Shown here: positions 1 through 5,566 of the stretch, in pieces | Position numbering within the stretch: position 1 is the stretch's first letter | Layout of the letters: each line of letters opens with the position of its first letter | Source of the DNA: Anaerolineaceae bacterium UBA5838 | Lineage (GTDB): Bacteria > Chloroflexota > Anaerolineae > Anaerolineales > Anaerolineaceae | Direction: 5' to 3' | Assembly (NCBI GenBank): GCA_002432795.1 | Contig: DJGU01000082.1 | Span: forward strand, 4,095-10,559 | DNA: 6,465 nt | The notes under the pieces: model-generated | Told to the model about the DNA's origin: nothing | Database searches by the model: none | Seen by the model: the letters and a program-made list of their open reading frames with translations, nothing else | Made by a program: the position numbers and the translations under genes

Positions 1-818
1 GCCTGCATGGCTCGCAGCACAGAGTACTTTTCAACCCCAGGGATGATGGATCCGCGTTTCCGAATGCCAGCTGTGTCAATCAGGATGTAGTCCTGATCGT
101 CAATTGTGATGGGTGTATCAATTGCGTCACGCGTTGTGCCGGGAATGCTGCTGACGATCGCGCGTTCTTTGCCAATGATCTTATTAAGCAGGCTGCTCTT
201 CCCGGCATTAGGTTTGCCAACAATGGCTACCTTGATGGCATTCTCCTCATTATCTTCTTCCACCTGTGTCGGAAAATGTGCCACGATCTCATCCAGGAGG
301 TCACCTGTTCCGGTGCCGTGAATGGCTGAAATCGCGAAAGGTTCACCAATCGCCAGGGAGTAAAAGTCCAGGGCATTCATGCGGGCGGTTTCACTATCGG
401 CTTTATTGACTGCCAGGATGATAGGAGGTATCAGTTTGCCTTCCTGCTTGCGCTGGCGGCGGCGCAGCATGCTGGCGACTTCCAGGTCTGCCTGGGTAAC
501 TCCGCTGATCGCATCCACCACCAACACCACCACATCTGCTTCTTCGATTGCTACTTCCACCTGGGCGCGGATTTCGTTGATGAAATCTGCAGAGCCGATT
601 GAGAGTGGCGCTTGATCGCGCTGTTTGCTTGGGTCAATTCCGCCCGTGTCAACCACGAAAAAGTTGTGTCCAGCCCAATAACCTTCCGACACAAGCCGAT
701 CACGCGTGGTGCCGGGAACGTCATCAATGATGGCGAGGCGCTGTTCCACCAGGCGGTTGAAAAGGGTACTTTTACCCACGTTGGGTCTTCCGACGAGCAC
801 AATGACAGGTTTATCCAT
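1..818 (-). CDS. der: Ribosome-associated GTPase Der (EngA), 3' end beyond the window
   Basis: Der is a GTPase with two tandem G domains that acts in maturation of the large ribosomal subunit. About 272 residues are visible, read right to left; the rest of G domain 2 and the C-terminal KH-like domain lie beyond base 1. No stop codon falls inside the window. G domain 1 shows GRPNVGKS (10-17), GTTRD (36-40), DTGG (57-60), NKAD (138-141) and SAIHGTG (164-170). G domain 2 shows GKPNAGKSS (201-209), GTTRD (227-231) and DTAGIRKR (248-255). Two P-loops with GTTRD switch I motifs in one chain are diagnostic of Der. The segment PLSIGSADF (71-79) lengthens the region after the first DTGG, as I recall from Chloroflexi homologues. 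The ATG at 818 has AGGAA (828..824) 5 nt upstream. The gene starts 25 nt after cdaR, so it is probably the distal gene of the cdaA-cdaR transcript. No defect is seen. Confidence 0.96.
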   Translation of the reverse strand, partial: MDKPVIVLVGRPNVGKSTLFNRLVEQRLAIIDDVPGTTRDRLVSEGYWAGHNFFVVDTGGIDPSKQRDQAPLSIGSADFINEIRAQVEVAIEEADVVVLVVDAISGVTQADLEVASMLRRRQRKQEGKLIPPIILAVNKADSETARMNALDFYSLAIGEPFAISAIHGTGTGDLLDEIVAHFPTQVEEDNEENAIKVAIVGKPNAGKSSLLNKIIGKERAIVSSIPGTTRDAIDTPITIDDQDYILIDTAGIRKRGSIIPGVEKYSVLRAMQ

Positions 819-823
819 GAAAA

Positions 824-828
824 TTCCT
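824..828 (-). promoter_or_regulatory. Ribosome binding site of der
   Basis: On the minus strand the 25-nt gap between cdaR and der carries ATAGGAA, with AGGAA at 828..824, five bases before the ATG at 818. The rest of the gap is AT-rich. It has no convincing promoter or terminator hairpin, which supports read-through from cdaR. Confidence 0.6.
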
Positions 829-843
829 ATTAATTTGTTTTTT

Positions 844-2067
844 CTATCTCGTGATTACGACTTCAATCAAGCCAGGTAAGGTCGAATCAAGCCGCAATTC
901 GGGGCGGTCAAGTTCAACTCTGGGGGATAACTGGTAAGTTCCCTCTGTCAGCCCCGTAAGATCCAGGGTGACAAAGACCGAAGTCGTTCCGATATTTTCG
1001 AGCAGATTCATTGGACCAGAGATGTAAACATCCACTGTAAGTGGTGAGAACTCTGCCCGCAGTCCTTCTGCAAGATTGATCGCACTGACTGGCACTCCAA
1101 TGATTTGGGTCGAGTTATAGATGGCTTCCACACCTACTGTAACCAAAACGGATTGGTCACCAATCACCACGATGCCTTCTGGCAGCTGCAGACCAACCCG
1201 CGACTCAAAACTCTGCTGCGCGCCATTCAGATTGACAGGTTCAGTCTCAATATAGGCAGGCATACTGCGTATCACGTCAGGGTTTGAGGCATAAACAGTT
1301 AATGTGGGCGGGTTAACCACGATACTGCTCAGGTGGTAGCCCTGTGCCACAGATCCTCTGGTGACGATCTTGACAAAAACATTGCGATAGCCGACCAATT
1401 GCTCTACGTCGATGGTCACTTCAACCCGGTTGGGGCTGAGCACGACCCCTTCCACGACGACCCCGGCTGCATTGAGTGGCTTCAGGTCCAGCGTGCGGCT
1501 GATGCTGGTTGTAAGCTCAGAGACGTCGATCGTCGCAGCAATCTCCACCACGGTTTGCACCAATGATTCGGGTCCGACCAGCTTGGCTTCCGTCTGGCTT
1601 AGTCTTGCGCTGCGAGTCTGAAATCCCACAGGTAAGCTTCCTGTCTGCACCAGGCTGATGGGGAGGGTTTTCGAGGAAACCTTTTCGAGCGAGAGGTCCA
1701 CAGATGCTGGAGAAACCTCCACCACCTGAGCCGGTTTTAGCGCAATCAGCACTTCGGGGATGAGGACATGGTCGCCGGCTTCCAGCCCTGAAAGGTTGAT
1801 GTTGGCGTTGATCAGGCTGAGATCGTTTGCCAGCCGGGCATGAACCGAGCTTGGAGCCTTGATCGTGACATACACGCCTTCCACCTGTTGATGCGTTATC
1901 ACCAGGTCCGGGTTTTGCCCAAGAATTTCCAATTCGATCGGAGTTTCATAGGTGATGATCTGATTCGGGTCACTTGCGGTAACCGAGGATACCCACACAA
2001 TGATCGCCAGCACGAGAGCGGTCAACAAAGTCGGGAGGAAGGAAAGGAGTTTACGCATTAGTTTCAT
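844..2067 (-). CDS. cdaR: CdaR/YbbR-domain protein, membrane-anchored partner of diadenylate cyclase
   Basis: In Firmicutes CdaR (YbbR) is an extracytoplasmic protein that binds and modulates the diadenylate cyclase CdaA. This 407-residue protein has one N-terminal membrane helix (about residues 9-29) after a short basic start (MKLMRK), typical of an uncleaved signal anchor. About four beta-rich YbbR repeats follow, at roughly 38-130, 131-222, 226-316 and 317-406. Each ends in a similar strand, for example SPASVDLSLEKV, SPNRVEVTIDVE, GDQSVLVTVGVE and LPGLIEVVITR. There is no extra C-terminal domain. The start at 2067 is chosen because AGGAGG (2079..2074) lies 6 nt upstream; the second ATG (2058) would have a 15-nt spacer. 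The first 17 nt overlap the end of cdaA, so translational coupling is likely. The family call rests on the repeats plus position after cdaA; binding to CdaA is inferred. Confidence 0.92.
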   Translation of the reverse strand: MKLMRKLLSFLPTLLTALVLAIIVWVSSVTASDPNQIITYETPIELEILGQNPDLVITHQQVEGVYVTIKAPSSVHARLANDLSLINANINLSGLEAGDHVLIPEVLIALKPAQVVEVSPASVDLSLEKVSSKTLPISLVQTGSLPVGFQTRSARLSQTEAKLVGPESLVQTVVEIAATIDVSELTTSISRTLDLKPLNAAGVVVEGVVLSPNRVEVTIDVEQLVGYRNVFVKIVTRGSVAQGYHLSSIVVNPPTLTVYASNPDVIRSMPAYIETEPVNLNGAQQSFESRVGLQLPEGIVVIGDQSVLVTVGVEAIYNSTQIIGVPVSAINLAEGLRAEFSPLTVDVYISGPMNLLENIGTTSVFVTLDLTGLTEGTYQLSPRVELDRPELRLDSTLPGLIEVVITR

Positions 2068-2947
2068 CGGTTTCCTCCTCTTGCTCAGGTTTGCGAAGCT
2101 TGAAGTAAGAAAGCAGCGATTTTTGGCGGGGCAGGACTTCGGTGGAAGTCATGAGGGCGCGCATTGTGTTCAAGAGGCGGTCGCTGTCCAGACGTCGGAT
2201 CAAGCGCCCTCGGTGGGCAATCGAGATCGTACCGGTTTCTTCTGAAACGACCACCGCGACGGCATCGCTGACTTCGCTGATACCGAGCGCGGCGCGGTGG
2301 CGCAAGCCCAGCGAACGATCAACCGTGGCATTGAGCACGCCACTGCTCGAAAGTGGCATTACGCAGGCGGCTGCCTTGATTTTGTTGTCGTCGATGATCA
2401 CAGCCCCGTCGTGAAGCGGAGTGTTCGGATAGAAAATTTGCATCAGGAGCTGAGGAGTGATGATGGAGTCCATCAGAACACCATTTTTGTAGTAAGTATC
2501 CAGGAACTGCTTGCGCCGCAGGATGATCAGCGCTCCATGCCGGCGTTGCGCCAGCTGCAGCACCGCGGCAGTCACAGACTGAAGCGTCTGCTCCAGTTGT
2601 TCGTTGGCTTTTGCACTGCGATGCTTGAACAAGCCCAGGTCGCTGACTGTGCCCATGCGCTCAAGTCCGCGTCGAATCTCCGGGGCAAGCACCACAGGGA
2701 TCGCAAAAATGAGTGCGGGGGAGATCGTTTCAACCAGCCAGGAAAAACCAGGCAGGTCTAGCAGCGAGATCAGCAGAGTAATGAGGATAACGATCAGGAA
2801 AATTCCACGCAGCAGGGTTTGGGCTTCGGTATCACGTAAAAGGTAGAGAATTAACGCAAAAACGATTGTGACTAACACAATATCCAACAGACTGGCCCAC
2901 GTGAACCGCTCCAGAATGAAAAGAAAGTTACTCCACAGTTCTTGCAT
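2051..2947 (-). CDS. cdaA: Diadenylate cyclase CdaA (DisA_N/DAC domain, c-di-AMP synthase)
   Basis: CdaA condenses two ATP into cyclic di-AMP, a second messenger linked to potassium and osmotic balance and cell-wall homeostasis. The 298-residue protein has the standard CdaA layout. Three N-terminal membrane helices lie at about 19-37, 45-63 and 76-89, followed by the linker PEIRRGLERMG (89-99) and a cytoplasmic DAC domain at about 115-270. The catalytic motifs are intact: PLHDGAVII with the DGA triad (180-182), LGLRHRAALGIS with RHR (216-218), and SEETG (235-239). The tail is charged (PEQEEETDETNA). The next internal Met is residue 98, after the membrane helices, so the ATG at 2947 is the sensible start. 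A Shine-Dalgarno-like GGTAGGAA lies upstream with a long spacer of about 13 nt. The gene overlaps cdaR by 17 nt and starts 63 nt after coaE. Membrane topology and intact motifs point to an active enzyme; activity itself is inferred. Confidence 0.97.
   Translation of the reverse strand: MQELWSNFLFILERFTWASLLDIVLVTIVFALILYLLRDTEAQTLLRGIFLIVILITLLISLLDLPGFSWLVETISPALIFAIPVVLAPEIRRGLERMGTVSDLGLFKHRSAKANEQLEQTLQSVTAAVLQLAQRRHGALIILRRKQFLDTYYKNGVLMDSIITPQLLMQIFYPNTPLHDGAVIIDDNKIKAAACVMPLSSSGVLNATVDRSLGLRHRAALGISEVSDAVAVVVSEETGTISIAHRGRLIRRLDSDRLLNTMRALMTSTEVLPRQKSLLSYFKLRKPEQEEETDETNA
2074..2079 (-). promoter_or_regulatory. Ribosome binding site of cdaR inside the cdaA coding end
   Basis: A perfect AGGAGG on the minus strand sits 6 nt before the ATG at 2067. 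It is part of the cdaA codons for the acidic tail (Gln-Glu-Glu-Glu). It decides the cdaR start in favour of 2067 over the in-frame ATG at 2058, and it implies coupling of cdaR translation to cdaA. Confidence 0.8.
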
Positions 2948-2972
2948 ATTTTTAATTATTTTCCTACCTTAA

Positions 2973-2978
2973 AGTATA
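2973..2978 (-). promoter_or_regulatory. Possible -10 element for cdaA-cdaR-der
   Basis: The 63-nt gap between coaE and cdaA (2948-3010) contains TATACT on the minus strand (2978..2973), five of six matches to TATAAT. Transcription would begin near 2965-2967, giving a leader of about 20 nt that still holds the TAGGAA ribosome binding site. No good -35 hexamer is seen at the normal spacing, so this is a candidate only. I see no terminator for coaE in the gap, so read-through from coaE is also possible. Confidence 0.35.
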
Positions 2979-3010
2979 CCCCCTAAAGCAACCTTTTTCT
3001 CGCTTAATCC

Positions 3011-4075
3011 TCAGATTTTGCTGAAATAGACCTCACCCGGCATCAAACCATACTTGCGCAGAAAATTGGTGTAAAGAACCGGATGGACTGGCGGTTCGTC
3101 GTCGCCATAGGTAAACCCCAATAACTTTGCTTCTTCCGGTGATATGAAATCCTTTGCCACAATCAGCATGTCGGCTATTCCAGACAGGTATTGCTTAAGC
3201 AGAGGAAAACTGACCTTCAAGGGCAGTTGCTCGGACCGAAAAGGCGCATGCGCCAGATAGACCCCCATACCCTGCTCAACCCGCAAAATCATCATTTGGA
3301 CCAATTGCTCACCATGATAAAAAGCTACGACTGTTCTTTGACCGAGCAAACGATAAAGATCTTCAGGTTGCCATTTTTGTTCGGTTTTTTCCTCCATAAA
3401 AGCCGAGGCAGCCGCAAAACTGTTTGGGTTGAGATGGCTGAGTCTGCTCTCACTGTTCTCAGAAACTACCTCAAAAGGCGACAGCCCTAAGGCCAAAAAA
3501 TACTTGGAAGTCTGCTCGTAAGTGTGGCTGAAATTGGTATCAGTATAAATTACCTGGTCTGCCAAACCTATCTTCTCGGATTGCGGTGACTGGGAATTGA
3601 TGCGCTGACGCGCCGCGTTTTCGTCCAGGCCGCGACCTTCCATCAGCCTCTCGAGCCGCACGTCATCATCTGCCGCGATTGCCCAAACCGCGTTGCATTG
3701 TTTATCAATCCCTGACTCGAAAAGTTTGATGGCTTCAACCGCAACTACATCCCGATGGGTTGTTTGGATGATCTCAAGGATTTTTTGGGTGACCAGGGGA
3801 TGGATGATCGCTTCCAGCTCTGCCAGGGCAGTGGGATCGCGGAAAACGATCCGTCCTAGTTTGCTGCGGTTTATCTGCCCATCGCTAAAGGTGAGGTCGG
3901 AGCCAAACCGCGCCAGGATTGCTTCGTAAGCGGGATTGCCGGGCAGGTAGGTTCCCTGCGCCATTAGGTCCGCGTCGATCGTCAGAGCGCCAAGGTTTGC
4001 CAGGTACTGCAAGACCACGCTTTTGCCAGATGCGATATTGCCTGTAAGACCGATCACAAAAGGTGCGGGTTCCAT
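3011..4075 (-). CDS. coaE: Dephospho-CoA kinase with an extra C-terminal GNAT-like domain
   Basis: CoaE phosphorylates the 3'-hydroxyl of dephospho-CoA, the last step of coenzyme A synthesis, in the cytoplasm. Counting from the upstream ATG at 4093 (360 residues), the kinase covers about 12-205. It shows P-loop GNIASGKS (18-25), DAD (40-42), INRSKLGRIVF (74-84), LEAIIHP (93-99), the substrate/LID region VEAIKLFESG (119-128), RLMEGRGLDENAARQRINSQ (149-168) and ADQVIYTD (178-185). The usual family length is near 200 residues. Here some 140 more follow (about 218-360), with a strand-helix-strand pattern ending in EEAKLLGF (320-327), which resembles the C-terminal half of a GNAT acetyltransferase fold. 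No clear acetyl-CoA loop (Q/RxxGxG/A) is seen. I prefer the ATG at 4075 (354 residues, MEPAPFVIGLTG) because TATACT sits 6 nt before it and it fits the family N-terminus. The start at 4093 adds only MLYTYA and has no clear ribosome binding site. Confidence 0.93.
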   Translation of the reverse strand: MEPAPFVIGLTGNIASGKSVVLQYLANLGALTIDADLMAQGTYLPGNPAYEAILARFGSDLTFSDGQINRSKLGRIVFRDPTALAELEAIIHPLVTQKILEIIQTTHRDVVAVEAIKLFESGIDKQCNAVWAIAADDDVRLERLMEGRGLDENAARQRINSQSPQSEKIGLADQVIYTDTNFSHTYEQTSKYFLALGLSPFEVVSENSESRLSHLNPNSFAAASAFMEEKTEQKWQPEDLYRLLGQRTVVAFYHGEQLVQMMILRVEQGMGVYLAHAPFRSEQLPLKVSFPLLKQYLSGIADMLIVAKDFISPEEAKLLGFTYGDDEPPVHPVLYTNFLRKYGLMPGEVYFSKI

Positions 4076-4081
4076 TGCATA

Positions 4082-4087
4082 AGTATA
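4082..4087 (-). promoter_or_regulatory. Possible -10 element of coaE, implying a leaderless mRNA
   Basis: TATACT on the minus strand (4087..4082) ends 6 nt before the ATG at 4075, so transcription would be expected to begin at or next to that ATG. The spacing is the same as on the plus strand before tilS. A TCGACA that resembles -35 lies upstream, but with only 14 nt between the boxes, which is short. If this promoter is used, the ATG at 4093 cannot be the start. Confidence 0.4.
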
Positions 4088-4123
4088 CAACATTGCGGCT
4101 TTGTCGAGGAAAAACCTTACGAA

Positions 4124-4132
4124 TGCTATAAT
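4124..4132 (+). promoter_or_regulatory. Extended -10 promoter of tilS, implying a leaderless mRNA
   Basis: TGCTATAAT (4124-4132) is a perfect extended -10 element (TGn plus TATAAT). The hexamer ends 6 nt before the ATG at 4139, placing the expected transcription start at the A of the start codon. No Shine-Dalgarno sequence is seen in the 30 nt before the ATG, which fits a leaderless message. A weak -35-like TTGTCG (4101-4106) has a 20-nt spacer; extended -10 promoters depend less on -35. Confidence 0.6.
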
Positions 4133-4138
4133 CTCACT

Positions 4139-5566
4139 ATGCTGGCAAAACGTATCACTCAGGCATTGATCAAGGATTGCGCTGTCAACCCTGACCTGCC
4201 ATTGGTTGTGGGGGTTTCAGGTGGGGCGGACAGTCTCTGCCTGCTTCACTGCCTGAAGGAGGGCGGTTTCAAGCTGGTTGTTGGGCATCTCGATCACGCC
4301 CTGCGCGAGAGCTCCGCAGCCCAGGCAGACGCCCTGTGCCAGCGCATGGCTGAATGGGAACTGCCTTTCTACAGCCAGCGGGAGGATGTGGGGCAATTTG
4401 CGCTGCAAAACAAGCTTGGCGTCGAAGAAGCGGCTCGTTTTTGCCGGTATCGCTTTTTGTTCAATCTCGCGCGTGAACACGGCGCCCAGGGGGTGGTTGT
4501 GGGGCACCAGGCAGACGACCAGGTGGAGACGGTTCTGATGCACTTCCTGCGCGGAAGCGGTTTGAGCGGACTCTCTGGCATGCAGCCCAGGAGTTTTTTG
4601 AGCGTGATCGATCCCGAACTGCCCCTTTTCCGCCCGATGCTTGCCATTCACAGGCAGGAAATCCAGCAATACTGCCAGGCGAACGGTCTGGAAGTGCTTG
4701 AGGATGAGAGCAATGCCAACCCCACTTTTTTCCGCAACCGTTTACGTCACGAACTCATCCCGCAGCTTGAAGAAAGCAATCCGGGCTTCAGGCAGGCGCT
4801 GGTTCGCACCGCCCTAACCCTTTCAGCCGACCGTGAATTGCTCGAAACTCTCGCTGATGAGGCTTTCGCGCGTGCGCTTGTGCGGACTGTGGAGCAAGGC
4901 CTGGTTTTCAGCCGGGAAATCTTTCTGGGTCTACACCTGAGCCTGCAGCGCTTGGTTTTGAGGCAGGCATTCTCAAAATTAATGCCAGACACCCGCGATC
5001 TTGGTTTTGAGGCGGTTGAAAGAGCCCTGGCGGCCATCAGCAGCATTGCTCCGCGGACTCCCCTGGCAGGCGGCTTGTGGGTTTTCTGTTTCGAGGGAGA
5101 TTTCGTGATTGCCCCGCGGTCTTATCAGCATCAGCATGCGGATTTTCCGCAGCTATCGGACACTTCCGGCTCAAAGCTGAAACGCGGCGGAAGGCTTGAG
5201 CTCAATGCCGGTTGGTACCTGACGGCGGAACTGATTGACGACAGAAAGTTTAAAGCCTTGCCCGAATCTCTCAAAACGCACCCCCTGCACGCCTGGCTCA
5301 ACCCGCTGGACCTCGAATGGCCGCTTGAAGTCCGCTCGATGCGGACCGGGGAGAGGTGGTCTCCTCTGGGGATGGCATTGAAGCATCAAAAATTGAGCGA
5401 TTTTTTTGTGAATCAAAAAATCCCCCAAACAGCGCGGGCAAGCTGGCCAGTGGTGCTGAGTGGAGGATCTGTGCTTTGGGTGGCTGGGCTGCGAATCGCT
5501 CAAGCGTGGCGCTTGCTGGGAGACGAGAGAGAAATCCTGCATCTCCAGCTGCATGCGCCGAGTTAG
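4139..5566 (+). CDS. tilS: tRNA(Ile)-lysidine synthetase TilS
   Basis: TilS attaches lysine to C34 of the CAU anticodon of a minor tRNA-Ile, using ATP. The modification switches the tRNA from Met to Ile identity and from AUG to AUA reading; the enzyme is essential in nearly all bacteria. The 475-residue protein is full length for a TilS with a C-terminal domain. The N-terminal PP-loop ATPase domain (about 20-215) shows SGGADS (27-32), GHLDHALR just after, EEAARFCRYRF, HQADDQVET (123-131) and RNRLRHELIPQLE (199-211). A helical middle domain follows. The C-terminal TilS domain (about 390-470) has the typical LSDFFVNQKIP and VAGLRIAQAWRLL segments. The ATG at 4139 is 20 residues before the PP-loop strand, the normal distance, and no other start is plausible. 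It is the only plus-strand gene here and is probably transcribed alone. Its stop codon directly abuts that of the LCP gene on the other strand. Confidence 0.97.
   Translation: MLAKRITQALIKDCAVNPDLPLVVGVSGGADSLCLLHCLKEGGFKLVVGHLDHALRESSAAQADALCQRMAEWELPFYSQREDVGQFALQNKLGVEEAARFCRYRFLFNLAREHGAQGVVVGHQADDQVETVLMHFLRGSGLSGLSGMQPRSFLSVIDPELPLFRPMLAIHRQEIQQYCQANGLEVLEDESNANPTFFRNRLRHELIPQLEESNPGFRQALVRTALTLSADRELLETLADEAFARALVRTVEQGLVFSREIFLGLHLSLQRLVLRQAFSKLMPDTRDLGFEAVERALAAISSIAPRTPLAGGLWVFCFEGDFVIAPRSYQHQHADFPQLSDTSGSKLKRGGRLELNAGWYLTAELIDDRKFKALPESLKTHPLHAWLNPLDLEWPLEVRSMRTGERWSPLGMALKHQKLSDFFVNQKIPQTARASWPVVLSGGSVLWVAGLRIAQAWRLLGDEREILHLQLHAPS

Noticed and set aside
2297..2761. 154-residue open frame on the plus strand opposite cdaA
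   Set aside because: It lies wholly antisense to the conserved catalytic and membrane parts of cdaA. Its translation has no recognisable motif and a composition expected of a shadow frame.
2948..3010. c-di-AMP riboswitch or coaE terminator in the gap before cdaA
   Set aside because: The gap is only 63 nt, too short for a ydaO-type riboswitch, and it contains no stable GC-rich stem followed by T residues.
4166..4173. TTGATCAA palindrome near the tilS start as an operator
   Set aside because: A single 8-bp palindrome inside coding sequence is expected by chance, and no second copy is seen near either promoter.
4217..4669. 150-residue open frame on the minus strand opposite tilS
   Set aside because: It is antisense to the PP-loop domain of tilS, rich in His, Gln and Cys as expected for a reverse frame, with no family resemblance.
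5399..5422. Inverted repeat GATTTTTT / AAAAAATC with T7 and A6 runs inside tilS
   Set aside because: The bases encode the conserved TilS motif SDFFVNQKIP, whose Phe and Lys codons produce the runs. It is far from the gene end and the frame continues correctly, so neither a terminator nor a frameshift site is supported.
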